Source: Bradyrhizobiaceae bacterium Ga0074131
Lineage (GTDB): Bacteria > Pseudomonadota > Alphaproteobacteria > Rhizobiales > Xanthobacteraceae
Direction of reading: 5' to 3'
Length of the DNA: 64,000 nucleotides
Assembly: GCA_001464035.1 (NCBI GenBank)
Contig: LNEC01000019.1
Span: 124,001 to 188,000 of the forward strand
In this document: one piece after another, positions 44,770 through 54,035 of the stretch
Layout: every line of letters begins with the position of its first letter
Position numbering within the stretch: position 1 is the first letter of the stretch
Notes under the pieces: generated by a model
What the model was told of the DNA's origin: nothing
Database searches by the model: none
Seen by the model: the letters and a program-made list of their open reading frames with translations, nothing else
Translations under genes and position numbers: made by a program

Positions 44770-45684
44770 ATGCAGAACGGCGAATTGGCGGGATCAACGC
44801 AGCGCCTGATCCGGATGCTGCGGCCGGAGACGATCGCAGCCACCGCGCAGGCGGCGACCACCTGGTTCAAGCCGCTTCCGGTCCCGCTGGGGCGGCTCGG
44901 CGCGCTCGAGGTGCGGCTGGCGCAGGACAAGCGCGACGTCAGGCGCGCGCAGAAGCTGCGCTACCGCGTGTTCTACCGGGATGGCACCGCCATCGCCGAT
45001 GCCGCCACCCTGCTGGCCCGCCGCGACAAGGACGCGTTCGACCGGATCTGCGATCATCTGATGGTGATCGATCATGCCGCCCGGCCGTCGATGCGCGGCA
45101 GGCAGCCGGTGGTCGGCACCTACCGCCTGCTGCGCCAGGAGGTGGCGGAAACGAACGGAGGCTTCTACACCGAGAACGAGTTCGACATTGCGAGCCTGAT
45201 CGATCGCCACGCCGGTTTGCGCTTTCTCGAACTCGGGCGATCCTGCGTGCTGGCACGCTATCGCAACAAGCGCACCGTCGAGCTGCTGTGGCACGGCATC
45301 TGGAGCTATGTCCGCCAGCACCGGCTCGACGTCATGATCGGCTGCGCCAGTTTCGAGGGCACCGATCCCGGGCGGCTGGCCCTGCCGTTGTCGTTCCTGC
45401 ATCACTACGCGCGGGCCCCGGAAGCCTGGCGCGCCAGCGCGCATCCTTCTCGCCGGGTCGAGATGAACCGGATGGCCAAGCAGGCCATCAATCCGAAGGC
45501 GGCGCTTCACGAGCTGCCGCCCCTGATCAAGGGATATCTGCGGTTGGGGGCGTTGATCGGCGATGGCGCCGTGATCGATCATCAGTTCGGCACCACCGAC
45601 GTGCTGATAGTGATGCCGGTAGCGGCGATCAGCGCCCGCTATATCGAGCATTTCGGCGTCGATGCGTCGCGGCATGCGGCCTAG
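44770..45684 (+). CDS. olsB: Ornithine lipid N-acyltransferase (OlsB family)
   Basis: This 304-residue protein of the GNAT/autoinducer-synthase-like superfamily has VRLAQDKRDVRRAQKLRYRVFY, HLMVIDHA, VVGTYRLLRQ, FLELGRSCVLARYRNKRTVELLW and IGCASFEGTDP, typical of OlsB (hemolysin-like acyltransferase). It transfers a 3-hydroxyacyl chain from acyl-ACP to ornithine, giving lyso-ornithine lipid. No olsA (the second acyltransferase) is nearby, but that is common. The gene stands alone behind the kinase gene. Confidence 0.85.
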   Translation: MQNGELAGSTQRLIRMLRPETIAATAQAATTWFKPLPVPLGRLGALEVRLAQDKRDVRRAQKLRYRVFYRDGTAIADAATLLARRDKDAFDRICDHLMVIDHAARPSMRGRQPVVGTYRLLRQEVAETNGGFYTENEFDIASLIDRHAGLRFLELGRSCVLARYRNKRTVELLWHGIWSYVRQHRLDVMIGCASFEGTDPGRLALPLSFLHHYARAPEAWRASAHPSRRVEMNRMAKQAINPKAALHELPPLIKGYLRLGALIGDGAVIDHQFGTTDVLIVMPVAAISARYIEHFGVDASRHAA

Positions 45685-45687
45685 CGG

Positions 45688-45729
45688 GTATTCCGCAAAA
45701 GTGGGCACCGGTCTTTGCGCATAGAATAC
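45688..45729. repeat. Palindromic repeat between convergent olsB and coaA
   Basis: GTATTC and GAATAC outer arms and GCAAA/TTTGC inner arms surround a GTGGGCACCGG core. The core resembles that of the 34262 and 35711 repeats (AAAGTGGGAACCGG), so this is probably a third, related member. It probably acts as a bidirectional terminator. Confidence 0.72.
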
Positions 45730-45741
45730 GCGCAGACAGGA

Positions 45742-46701
45742 CTAGAGCCGTCGCAGCGCCACGGATTCGACGACGTGATCGGCGCCCTTTTTCAGGATCA
45801 GCGTCGCCCGTGGCCGGGTCGGCAGGATGTTGTCTTCGAGGTTGGCGAGGTTGGTGCGCTCCCAGATCGCCAGCGCGGTGGCGGTGGCTTCCTCGTCGGA
45901 CAGCAGCGCATAGCGGTGGAAGTACGATCGCGGGTCGGTAAACGCGGTGTCGCGCAGCGCCAGAAAGCGCCGGACGTACCAGTCACGCAACACCGGTTCG
46001 TCGGCGTCGATATAGACCGAGAAATCGAAGAAATCCGAAACCACCGCAACCGCCTTGCCGTCGCGCGGCAGCCGTCCGGTCTGCAGGACATTGACGCCCT
46101 CGACGATCAGGATATCCGGGCGGTCGATCTCGATCCATCGGTTCGGGATGATGTCGTAGGTCAGATGCGAATATACCGGCGCCCGCACCGGTCGCCGCCC
46201 CGCCTTGATGTCGCTGAGGAAAGCCAGCAGCGTCGGCAGGTCGTAGCTCTCCGGAAAGCCCTTTTTCTGCATCAGGCCTTGGCGTTCCAGCACCGCATTG
46301 GGGAACAGAAAGCCGTCGGTGGTCACCAGATCGACCCTGGGCCGCGGCGACCAGCGCGCCAGCAGCGCCTGCAGCACGCGCGCGGTGGTGGATTTGCCGA
46401 CCGCCACCGATCCGGCGACTCCGATGATGTAGGGCACCTTCCGATCGCGGATGCCCAGGAATTGCCGCTGCGCCTGGTAGAGCCGGTGGGTGGCATCGAC
46501 ATAGATCGATAGCAACCGCGACAGCGGCAGGAAGATGTCCTCGACCTCCTTCATGTCGAGACGGTCATGCATCGAACGCAGCCGCTCGAACTCACCCGGC
46601 TCCAGCGTCATCGGCGTGTCGTCGCGCAGGCGCGCCCACTGCTCCCGCGTAAATATCCGGTATGGATTGTATTGTTGATCCGGTGCCCGAATGTCCATCA
46701 A
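45742..46701 (-). CDS. coaA: Pantothenate kinase, type I
   Basis: This 319-residue P-loop kinase catalyses the first step of coenzyme A synthesis. The ATP loop is GVAGSVAVGKSTTARVLQ. LVTTDGFLFPNAVL, KKGFPESYDLPTLLAFL, and DILIVEGVNVLQTG follow as in E. coli CoaA. Length is normal. It is the last gene of the leftward his cluster, 21 bp downstream of hisE. Confidence 0.96.
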   Translation of the reverse strand: MMDIRAPDQQYNPYRIFTREQWARLRDDTPMTLEPGEFERLRSMHDRLDMKEVEDIFLPLSRLLSIYVDATHRLYQAQRQFLGIRDRKVPYIIGVAGSVAVGKSTTARVLQALLARWSPRPRVDLVTTDGFLFPNAVLERQGLMQKKGFPESYDLPTLLAFLSDIKAGRRPVRAPVYSHLTYDIIPNRWIEIDRPDILIVEGVNVLQTGRLPRDGKAVAVVSDFFDFSVYIDADEPVLRDWYVRRFLALRDTAFTDPRSYFHRYALLSDEEATATALAIWERTNLANLEDNILPTRPRATLILKKGADHVVESVALRRL

Positions 46702-46722
46702 GCCCCCCTCTGGCGTTAGCTC

Positions 46723-47049
46723 TTAAGTGTCGCGCCTGCGCGCGGCCTTCTCTTCCAGTCCGGACGTGCCGGTGCGCTGCGACAGCGTGGCCTCGACCTC
46801 TTCGAAGGTCACGCCGCGCGATTTCAGAAGCACCAGCAGGTGGAACAGCAGGTCCGCACTCTCGTTGATGAGGTTACCGCGATCGTTCTCGACCGCCGCG
46901 ATGACGGTCTCCACCGCTTCCTCGCCGAGCTTCTTGGCGCAGTACTCGGACCCCCTGTCCAGCAGCCTGCGGGTGTAGGACGCCTCTCCTCCCGACGCCG
47001 CGCGGGCATCGATGGTAGCGGCCAGATCGTGGATGGTGAAACGCGGCAT
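46723..47049 (-). CDS. hisE: Phosphoribosyl-ATP pyrophosphatase
   Basis: This 108-residue all-alpha enzyme catalyses the second step of histidine synthesis. The signature GEEAVETVIAAVENDRGNLINESADLLFHLLVLL carries the acidic metal-binding residues (EExxE and ExxD types). ATG 47049 (MPRFTIHDLAATID) is the conserved start. It lies 76 bp after hisF. It is unfused to hisI, which is not in the window. Confidence 0.95.
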   Translation of the reverse strand: MPRFTIHDLAATIDARAASGGEASYTRRLLDRGSEYCAKKLGEEAVETVIAAVENDRGNLINESADLLFHLLVLLKSRGVTFEEVEATLSQRTGTSGLEEKAARRRDT

Positions 47050-47125
47050 CAACTCGAACTCACTACGCGCCACCGGCAGGAGCGCATCATCCGGCGGGAT
47101 GTAGCACTTCTGTCACAAAGAGTCG

Positions 47126-47899
47126 TCAGGGATCGAGCCGCACCGGCAGGCCGGCGCGCACCATGTGGTCCTTGGCCTGGCGTATGGTGAATTCCCCGAA
47201 GTGAAATATCGACGCCGCCAGCACCGCGGTCGCATGGCCCTGTTTGATGCCGTCGACCAGGTGATCGAGATTGCCGACACCGCCGGAAGCTATCACCGGA
47301 ACCCGGATGCTGTCTGCCACGGCCTGGGTCAGCGGCAGGTCAAAACCCTGCCTGGTACCGTCCCGATCCATCGACGTCAGCAAGATCTCGCCGGCGCCGA
47401 GCGCCACCACTTCCTGGGCGTATTCGATGGCATCGATCCCGGTTGAATTGCGTCCGCCGTGGGTGAAGATTTCCCAGCGCTCGCCGCCGCCGCGCTTGAC
47501 CCGCTTGGCGTCGATCGCCACCACGATGCACTGATCGCCGAATTTTTCCGCGGCTTCCTTGACGAATTCGCGTCGGCTGACGGCGGCGCTGTTGATCGAC
47601 ACCTTGTCGGCGCCGGAGCGCAACAGCATCTTGATATCCTCGACGGTGCGCACCCCGCCACCCACGGTCAGCGGCATGAAGCAGGCTTCCGCGGTGCGCC
47701 GGACCACCTCCATCATGGTGCCACGGTTTTCATGCGTGGCGGTGATGTCGAGAAAGCAAAGCTCGTCGGCGCCGGCGGCGTCATAGGCGATCGCCGCCTC
47801 GACGGGGTCGCCGGCGTCGCGCAAATCGACGAAGTTGACGCCCTTGACCACGCGCCCGTCCTTGACGTCGAGGCAGGGAATCACGCGCACCTTGAACAT
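47126..47899 (-). CDS. hisF: Imidazole glycerol phosphate synthase, cyclase subunit
   Basis: This 257-residue TIM barrel forms IGP and AICAR using ammonia from HisH. VIPCLDVKDGRVVKGVNFVDLRDAGDPVE opens the barrel, with catalytic Asp near residue 11 and another in ILLTSMDRDGTRQGFDL. ADKVSINSAAV and PVIASGGVGNLDHL are phosphate loops. It is 44 bp downstream of hisA. Confidence 0.96.
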   Translation of the reverse strand: MFKVRVIPCLDVKDGRVVKGVNFVDLRDAGDPVEAAIAYDAAGADELCFLDITATHENRGTMMEVVRRTAEACFMPLTVGGGVRTVEDIKMLLRSGADKVSINSAAVSRREFVKEAAEKFGDQCIVVAIDAKRVKRGGGERWEIFTHGGRNSTGIDAIEYAQEVVALGAGEILLTSMDRDGTRQGFDLPLTQAVADSIRVPVIASGGVGNLDHLVDGIKQGHATAVLAASIFHFGEFTIRQAKDHMVRAGLPVRLDP

Positions 47900-47943
47900 T
47901 GAAGTCTCTCTAATGTTTGAGCGTGACCTTTCCGGATCACGCG

Positions 47944-48684
47944 TTAGGCCGCGGCGCGAGCGCTGCGGATCAGCGCCAGTGCGGCCGCGGCGTCGAGCCT
48001 GCCGTCATAGAGCGCTCGGCCCGCGATCGCTCCGGCCAGTTTCGCGGCGCGCGGCGCCAGCAACGCCTTGACGTCTTCAATCGACGCAAAGCCGCCCGAG
48101 GCGATGACGGGGATGGAGATACGTCCGGCAAGCTCGATGGTGGCGTCGAGATTGAGGCCCTTCAGCAGGCCGTCGCGCGCGATGTCGGTGAAGATGATCG
48201 CGGCGACGCCGGCATCCTCGAAACGCCGCGCGATTTCGAGCGCGGTGACCTGCGAGGTCTCGGCCCAGCCCTCGACTGCGACCTTGCCGTCGCGCGCGTC
48301 GAGCCCCACCGCCACGCGGCCGGGAAACTTTTTCGCGGCGCCCTTCACCAGTTCGGGATCGCGCACCGCCGCGGTACCGATGATCACGCGGGTAACGCCC
48401 TTGCCGAGCCAGGCTTCGACGGTGGCGAGATCGCGAATCCCGCCGCCGAGCTGCACCGGGATGGTGACGGCCTCGAGCATCGTCTCGACGGCCGCCGCGT
48501 TCATCGGCCTGCCGGCAAACGCCCCGTCGAGATCGACCACGTGGAGATATTCGAAACCCTGCGCGGCGAAGCTCTGCGCCTGCGCCGCGGGTTCGAGGTT
48601 GAACACCGTGGCGCGCGCCATGTCGCCCTGCTCGAGGCGCACGCACTGGCCGTTCTTCAGGTCGATGGCGGGAAAGAGAATCAC
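47944..48684 (-). CDS. hisA: ProFAR isomerase (HisA)
   Basis: This 246-residue TIM barrel isomerises ProFAR to PRFAR. ILFPAIDLKNGQCVRLEQGD, LHVVDLDGAFAGRPMN, IQ-type strand VQLGGGIRDLATVEAWL and IIFTDIARDGLLKGLNLD hold the two catalytic Asp residues and phosphate loops. The GTG start at 48684 overlaps the hisH stop (GTGA), showing translational coupling; long open frame upstream belongs to an alternative reading of hisH. Confidence 0.95.
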   Translation of the reverse strand: MILFPAIDLKNGQCVRLEQGDMARATVFNLEPAAQAQSFAAQGFEYLHVVDLDGAFAGRPMNAAAVETMLEAVTIPVQLGGGIRDLATVEAWLGKGVTRVIIGTAAVRDPELVKGAAKKFPGRVAVGLDARDGKVAVEGWAETSQVTALEIARRFEDAGVAAIIFTDIARDGLLKGLNLDATIELAGRISIPVIASGGFASIEDVKALLAPRAAKLAGAIAGRALYDGRLDAAAALALIRSARAAA

Positions 48685-49331
48685 GGCTTCCACTTCAGAA
48701 AGTTCGAAATCAGGGCCAGCCCGAAACGCTGGCTCTTCTCCGGATGGAACTGGGTGCCGATGGCGGTGTCCCTGCCGACCATCGCCGTGACCGGACCGCC
48801 GTAGTCGGCGCGCGCCAGCACTTCCGCCTCGTGGGTGGCATTGAGGTGATAGGAGTGCACGAAATAGGCGTGGCGGCCGTTCGGGCCCAGCGGCAGGCGC
48901 TCGAGGACAGGATGCTCGCGCACCATGTCCAGCGTGTTCCAGCCCATGTGCGGAATCTTCAGATTCTCCTCGCGCGGCGAAATCTTTTCGACGTCGCCCG
49001 CGATCCAGTTGAACCCGTCGGTGGTGACGTGTTCCTTGCCGCGGGTCGCCATCAGCTGCATGCCGACGCAAATGCCGAAAAACGGCCGCGCCTTGCTACG
49101 CACCGCTTCGGTCATCGCCTCGATCATGCCATCGAGCGCGTCCAGCCCGCGGCGGCAATCGGCGAAGGCGCCGACCCCAGGCAGCACGATGCGATCGGCG
49201 CGATAGACGGTCTCGGGATCACGGGTCACCACGATCTTTTCCGGTACAGTCATCCCCCGCGCCGCGCGCTCGAACGCTTTCGCCGCCGAGTGCAGGTTGC
49301 CGGAGCCGTAGTCGATAATGGCAACGCTCAC
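48681..49331 (-). CDS. hisH: Imidazole glycerol phosphate synthase, glutaminase subunit
   Basis: This 216-residue class I glutamine amidotransferase has the Cys nucleophile in FFGICVGMQLMA and His-Glu in IGTQFHPEKSQRFG. It starts SVAIIDYGSGNLHSAAKAF. It supplies ammonia to HisF. Its ends overlap DUF2628 upstream and hisA downstream by 4 bp each. Confidence 0.96.
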   Translation of the reverse strand: MSVAIIDYGSGNLHSAAKAFERAARGMTVPEKIVVTRDPETVYRADRIVLPGVGAFADCRRGLDALDGMIEAMTEAVRSKARPFFGICVGMQLMATRGKEHVTTDGFNWIAGDVEKISPREENLKIPHMGWNTLDMVREHPVLERLPLGPNGRHAYFVHSYHLNATHEAEVLARADYGGPVTAMVGRDTAIGTQFHPEKSQRFGLALISNFLKWKP

Positions 49332-49858
49332 CGCGCGCCTCCCGGTTCCGGAAACGATCCGATGATCTCGCCGGACGGCAACGGCGGCGGCCGCGAAAAC
49401 GGCTGGCCCGGAATATCCCGGGTCGGCGGCGGCCCGCCGCGATCGACCGCCAGCTGATCGTTGACAAGCGTGCGCTGCTTGGCGGTCCAGCGATCGAAGA
49501 ATCGCCGCTCGGCGGATTCCCAGTCCTCGGCCACCACGATGTCGACCTGACGCCAGTTGCGCCGCGACAGGGTCCAGCGCCGCAGGCTCGCGGCTTCAAA
49601 TCCCATCAGCAGCGCCAGCAGGATGTCGACGAGAAAGATCGCGTTACCGCCGGCGCCGAGCGCCGCCATTCCGATACCGACCGCGACCATCACGACAATC
49701 CAGCCGATCAGCGCCAGCCATAGCCCATGCCAGACCAGCCAGATCGGGCCCAAAAGGGCGGCCCAGAAATGAAAGCCATCGCGAACGAAGGCGAACCTGT
49801 CGGCCGCCCGAATGCCCGCATCGTTCATTACTGGCGCATGAACCGTGTAAACCGGCAT
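49328..49858 (-). CDS. DUF2628 membrane protein in the his cluster
   Basis: This 176-residue protein has three hydrophobic segments (FWAALLGPIWLVWHGLWLALIGW read in parts; IVVMVAVGIGMAALG; AIFLVDILLALLMGFEA) and a soluble tail with RRNWRQVDIVVAEDWESAERRFFDRW. This is the DUF2628 pattern, function unknown. It sits between hisB (27 bp) and hisH (4-bp overlap), an arrangement I recall in Bradyrhizobiaceae, and is probably co-expressed with histidine genes. Confidence 0.82.
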   Translation of the reverse strand: MPVYTVHAPVMNDAGIRAADRFAFVRDGFHFWAALLGPIWLVWHGLWLALIGWIVVMVAVGIGMAALGAGGNAIFLVDILLALLMGFEAASLRRWTLSRRNWRQVDIVVAEDWESAERRFFDRWTAKQRTLVNDQLAVDRGGPPPTRDIPGQPFSRPPPLPSGEIIGSFPEPGGAR

Positions 49859-49885
49859 CGCATCTCTCCGCCGAGAACGAGAAAA

Positions 49886-50479
49886 TCAGCCGCCGAGCTG
49901 ACCCTTGGTGGACGGCACTTCGCCCGCGGCGCGCGGGTCGATCGCGACGGCCGCACGCAACGCCCTCGCTAGACCCTTGAAGCAGGATTCGGCGATATGA
50001 TGGCTGTTCTCGCCATATAGGGTCTCGACGTGCAAAGTCACGCCGGCATTGATCGCAAAGGCGTTGAACCATTCGCGGACCAATTCGGTGTCGAATGCGC
50101 CGATCTTGTCGCGCGGAAAAGCCACCTTGAACACCAGCACCGGCCGGCCGGAAATGTCGATCACCACCCGCGACAACGTCTCGTCCATCGGCATATGGAC
50201 ACCGGCGTAGCGGGTGATGCCGGCCATGGTGCCGAGCGCCTGCTTCACGGCCTGGCCGATCGCGATGCCGACATCCTCCGTCGTGTGATGGTCATCGATG
50301 TGGAGGTCGCCGACGGCCTTTACAGTCAGGTCGATGCGCGCATGCCGGGCCAGCAGATCGAGCATATGATCGAAAAAACCGACGCCGGTCGCGACGCTGG
50401 ACACGCCGGATCCGTCCAGGTTCACCGTCACCTCGATATCGGTCTCTTTGGTCTTGCGCTTGATGGTCGCCGTGCGCAT
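49886..50479 (-). CDS. hisB: Imidazoleglycerol-phosphate dehydratase
   Basis: This 197-residue single-domain enzyme dehydrates IGP in histidine synthesis. FFDHMLDLLARHARID, DDHHTTEDVGIAIGQA and NSHHIAESCFKGLARAL are the paired His-rich manganese sites. ATG 50479 (RTATIKRKTKETDI) is the conserved start; a longer frame upstream is non-coding. It heads the leftward cluster hisB-DUF2628-hisH-hisA-hisF-hisE-coaA. Confidence 0.96.
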   Translation of the reverse strand: MRTATIKRKTKETDIEVTVNLDGSGVSSVATGVGFFDHMLDLLARHARIDLTVKAVGDLHIDDHHTTEDVGIAIGQAVKQALGTMAGITRYAGVHMPMDETLSRVVIDISGRPVLVFKVAFPRDKIGAFDTELVREWFNAFAINAGVTLHVETLYGENSHHIAESCFKGLARALRAAVAIDPRAAGEVPSTKGQLGG

Positions 50480-50658
50480 GAAAACTGCTTTCCCTGAGGC
50501 TTTCGGCCGAAAACGCGGCCCTTTTAACAGGCTGGTGCCGCCTTCGCTACTGCGGGATGGCCCGTCAAGGGCCAACTTGGGGCTATGGTGACCGGAAACC
50601 GGCGCCAATTGTAACCTTGCGCGCCAATCCCTAGATTTGGCCCGACACAAGGAATTCC

Positions 50659-51210
50659 ATGCAATCATCTGAGCCCCAGTCGCCGGTCTGGCACGGCACC
50701 ACGATCCTGACGGTCCGCAAGGGCGGCAAGGTGGTGATCGGCGGCGACGGCCAGGTCTCGATCGGCCAGACCATCATCAAGGGCAACGCCAAAAAAGTCC
50801 GCAAACTCGGCAAGGGCGACGTGATCGGCGGATTTGCCGGCGCCACCGCCGACGCCTTCACGCTGTTCGAGCGGCTGGAAAGCAAGCTCGAGCAGTATCC
50901 GGGACAGTTGACCCGCGCGGCGGTCGAGCTGGCCAAGGACTGGCGCACCGATCGCTATCTGCGGCGGCTGGAGGCGATGATGATCGTCGCCGACAAGGAT
51001 GTCTCGCTGGTCTTGACCGGCACAGGCGACGTGCTGGAGCCGGAAACCGGCGTCATGGCGATCGGGTCCGGCGGCAATTACGCCCTGGCGGCCGCCCGGG
51101 CTCTGGTCGATTCCGACCAGGATGCCGAGACCATCGTGCGCCGCTCGCTCGATATCGCCGCCGACATTTGCGTCTATACCAACCGCAACGTGACCCTTGA
51201 GACCCTTTAA
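50659..51210 (+). CDS. hslV: HslV peptidase (ATP-dependent protease proteolytic subunit)
   Basis: This 183-residue proteasome-like peptidase has its catalytic Thr in HGTTILTVRKGG, which becomes the N-terminus after removal of about 13 residues. GDGQVSIGQTIIKGNAKKVRKL, AGATADAFTLFERLE and ETGVMAIGSGGNYALAAARAL are HslV signatures. It forms the core of HslUV. A GNAT gene lies between it and hslU. Confidence 0.96.
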   Translation: MQSSEPQSPVWHGTTILTVRKGGKVVIGGDGQVSIGQTIIKGNAKKVRKLGKGDVIGGFAGATADAFTLFERLESKLEQYPGQLTRAAVELAKDWRTDRYLRRLEAMMIVADKDVSLVLTGTGDVLEPETGVMAIGSGGNYALAAARALVDSDQDAETIVRRSLDIAADICVYTNRNVTLETL

Positions 51211-51224
51211 GGAGCGCGGACGTC

Positions 51225-51713
51225 ATGGCGCCGCGTTACGTCTTCCGCCCGATGAAGACAGCCGATCTGCCGCTGGTTCGACGCTGGCTGGCAGAACCGC
51301 ATGTGGTGCAGTGGTGGGACGACGCGCACGAACAGTTCGAATTGGTCAGCGGCGACCTCTCGGTCGAGGCCATGGACCAGTTCATCGTGGCGACGGACGA
51401 TCGTCCCTTTGGATACATCCAGTGCTATGATCTCGAAGCCTGGCCGGACAGCGGATTAGGCGACCATCCCAAAGGCAGCCGCGGCATCGACCAGTTCATC
51501 GGAGAACCGGACATGGTGGATCGCGGCCACGGCTCGGCGTTTATCCGCACCTTCATTGATCGGCTGCTGGCCGCCGGCGCACCGCGCGTCATCACCGATC
51601 CCGACCCCGCCAATGCCCGAGCGATACGGGCCTATGAAAAAGCCGGATTTCGCCGAGACCGTTTGGTCGACACGTCAGACGGCACGGCGTTGCTGATGGT
51701 TCGCAACCCTTGA
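51225..51713 (+). CDS. GNAT acetyltransferase, aminoglycoside 6'-acetyltransferase-like
   Basis: This 162-residue protein has the acetyl-CoA motif VDRGHGSAFIRTFIDRL and a late strand-helix RVITDPDPANARAIRAYEKAGF. Its front half (LVRRWLAEPHVVQWW) and GYIQCYDLEAWPDSG resemble the AAC(6')-type and IucB-like GNAT subfamily. Drug resistance is not implied; chromosomal homologues usually have unknown substrates. It lies 14 bp after hslV and 178 bp before hslU, so it is probably co-transcribed with hslV. Confidence 0.86.
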   Translation: MAPRYVFRPMKTADLPLVRRWLAEPHVVQWWDDAHEQFELVSGDLSVEAMDQFIVATDDRPFGYIQCYDLEAWPDSGLGDHPKGSRGIDQFIGEPDMVDRGHGSAFIRTFIDRLLAAGAPRVITDPDPANARAIRAYEKAGFRRDRLVDTSDGTALLMVRNP

Positions 51714-51891
51714 CGCTTGCTCGCGAGCAATTGCGATGGCGGCGGCCGCGGCCGCCGCCTCTGGTTCGTACGCGTATTGCTTCACATTCACACTGCATAT
51801 GATCCGCCGAGGCGATCCAGCCGAGGCTGGCCGGACCCCTGTTCATCTGATGCGGCTTGTGCCGGCCATGTTTTGAACCTAGCTAGGGCTC

Positions 51892-53193
51892 ATGACCGAC
51901 TTCTCTCCCCGTGAAATCGTTTCCGAACTCGACCGCTTCATCGTCGGCCAGGCCGATGCCAAGCGGGCGGTCTCCATCGCGCTGCGCAACCGGTGGCGGC
52001 GGCTGCAGCTCACCGGCTTGTTGCGCGAGGAAGTGCTGCCGAAGAATATTCTGATGATCGGGCCGACCGGCGTCGGCAAGACCGAGATCGCGCGGCGGCT
52101 GGCGAAATTGGCCGGCGCGCCGTTCATCAAGGTCGAAGCCACCAAATTCACCGAGGTCGGCTATGTCGGCCGGGACGTCGAGCAGATCATCCGCGACCTG
52201 GTCGAGGTCGCGATCGCGCAGATCCGCGAGCGCAAACGCAAGGACGTTCAGGCCCGCGCTCAACTCGCCGCCGAGGACCGCGTGCTCGATGCCCTGGTGG
52301 GCCCCGGCTCCGGCCCGGCGACGCGGGATTCGTTTCGCAGGAAACTGCGCGCCGGCGAACTCAACGACAAGGAAATCGAGATCGAGACGCAATCCTCCGG
52401 CGGCGCGCCGATGTTCGAAATTCCCGGGATGCCCGGGGCGCAGCTTGGCGCGATCTCGATCGGCGACATCTTCGGCAAGATGGGCGGGCGGACCAAGACC
52501 CGACGCCTGACGGTTGCGGATTCCCACGAGCTTCTGGTCAACGAGGAATCCGACAAGCTGCTGGATAACGATCAGCTGGTGCAGGAAGCGATCCATGCGG
52601 TCGAGAACAACGGCATCGTGTTTCTCGACGAGATCGACAAGATCTGCGTGCGCGACGGCCGTACCGGCGGCGACGTCTCGCGCGAAGGCGTGCAGCGCGA
52701 CCTGCTGCCGCTGATCGAAGGCACCACGGTTTCGACCAAGCACGGCGCCGTCAAGACCGACCATGTCCTTTTCATCGCGTCGGGCGCGTTTCACATCGCA
52801 AAACCGTCGGACCTGCTGCCGGAATTGCAGGGGCGGCTGCCGATCCGCGTCGAGCTGGAAGCGTTGACCCGCGACGACATGCGCCGCATCCTGACCGAAC
52901 CGGAGGCGTCACTGATCAAGCAATATGTCGCGCTGCTGCAGACCGAAGGGGTCACGCTCGATATCACGCCCGACGCCATAGACGCGCTCGCGGACGTCGC
53001 GGTCGCGGTCAACTCCACGGTCGAGAATATCGGCGCGCGGCGATTGCAGACCGTGATGGAGCGCGTACTCGACGAGATTTCCTTCGCCGCGCCCGACCGC
53101 CATGGCGAGACCATCCAGATCGACGCCGCCTATGTGCAGAAGCATGTCGGCGACCTCGCCAAGAACGCGGATCTGAGCCGGTTTATTCTGTGA
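51892..53193 (+). CDS. hslU: HslU unfoldase (ATPase subunit of HslUV)
   Basis: This 433-residue AAA+ protein has Walker A GPTGVGKTEIARRLA, the central pore motif in EVGYVGRDVEQII, Walker B GIVFLDEIDKICVR, an inserted I-domain (about residues 110-235, with ELNDKEIEIETQSSG), and sensor 2 in IGARRLQTVMERVLDE. The C-terminus ends DLSRFIL, which activates HslV in the family. It unfolds proteins and feeds them to HslV. Confidence 0.97.
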   Translation: MTDFSPREIVSELDRFIVGQADAKRAVSIALRNRWRRLQLTGLLREEVLPKNILMIGPTGVGKTEIARRLAKLAGAPFIKVEATKFTEVGYVGRDVEQIIRDLVEVAIAQIRERKRKDVQARAQLAAEDRVLDALVGPGSGPATRDSFRRKLRAGELNDKEIEIETQSSGGAPMFEIPGMPGAQLGAISIGDIFGKMGGRTKTRRLTVADSHELLVNEESDKLLDNDQLVQEAIHAVENNGIVFLDEIDKICVRDGRTGGDVSREGVQRDLLPLIEGTTVSTKHGAVKTDHVLFIASGAFHIAKPSDLLPELQGRLPIRVELEALTRDDMRRILTEPEASLIKQYVALLQTEGVTLDITPDAIDALADVAVAVNSTVENIGARRLQTVMERVLDEISFAAPDRHGETIQIDAAYVQKHVGDLAKNADLSRFIL

Positions 53194-53237
53194 GGATCTA
53201 TCGATAGTCCCTGCGGCTTGAGCCGCCGGGGTGTCGA

Positions 53238-54030
53238 ATGAAACTGCGTTGGCGGGAAAGTCCCTGGCGGCTGATGCTTGCCGTCAATGACGCGGTGCCG
53301 ATCGGCGTCCTGTTCTACAAGCTGAAGCGCGAGCCGTACTTCCCCTGCATTCATCTGTTGGTCGACTACCATTTCGGCTTCACCAAGCGCGCGCTGATCG
53401 GCGCCGTGGTTTGCATTCGCGATCGGCCTGCTGCTGATCCCGGCGCGCTCGATCTGGTTCATCGTGCTCGCCGCCGCGGCGTCGATGATCCTCATTCTGA
53501 TCCATCACATTCATCTCCTGATGTATGTGCCGGGGATCGCCGCCGCTCCCCGAGGCGGATTTCATCCGGTATCTGCAGCGCCGCATGGCCGATCCATCAG
53601 GACCAGCCTGCTGAGCTTCAGCTTCATCTGGTATCAATCTCAGTCGCAGGAGATCGGCGATACCTGGGGGCGCATGCCGTCTAACCCGCTGGGCGCACCG
53701 GTGTTCGCGCTGTTGATCTGGCTGCATGCCCCGCTCTGGAAGTATTCTTCCGGACTGGTCCGGTCGCTCTCGGATCAGTTCCAGCGACGAATCGTCATCG
53801 CCGCGGTCTCGGCGGCAAGTGCCGGCTATCTGGTGATGTTCGCGATCGTGTTCGATTATTCACGCTGGATTTCGAACTGGGCCGTTTGAATGTTCCTGAT
53901 CCTGCATGCGATCAAGGCCCTGCCTGCCTCGCGCCAGGTGCCGCCGATTTCGAGCGACGATCGAACAACTATCCTGCTCGGCTGGATTGTGACGCTGCTC
54001 CCGCGCGTCGGGATCGTGCGACCGTTCTGA
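53238..54030 (+). pseudogene. Decayed multi-spanning membrane protein gene
   Basis: The reading frame starts at ATG 53238 (KLRWRESPWRLMLAVNDAVPIG) and is broken several times. Near 53408 it moves to a frame reading FAIGLLLIPARSIWFIVLA and IHLLMYVPGIAA. Near 53545 a further shift gives LPEADFIRYLQRRMADPS. Near 53600 the next block reads LLSFSFIWYQSQSQEIGDTWG through FDYSRWISNWAV. A TGA at 53887 then interrupts a frame that continues MFLILHAIKALPASRQV to a stop at 54030. The parent was probably a larger integral membrane protein of unknown family. There are at least three frameshifts plus one in-frame stop. Confidence 0.72.
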
Positions 54031-54035
54031 TCGGT

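Noticed and set aside
51225..51713. True aminoglycoside resistance gene
   Set aside because: The GNAT fold is clear, but core-genome position and ordinary base composition argue against an acquired resistance gene.
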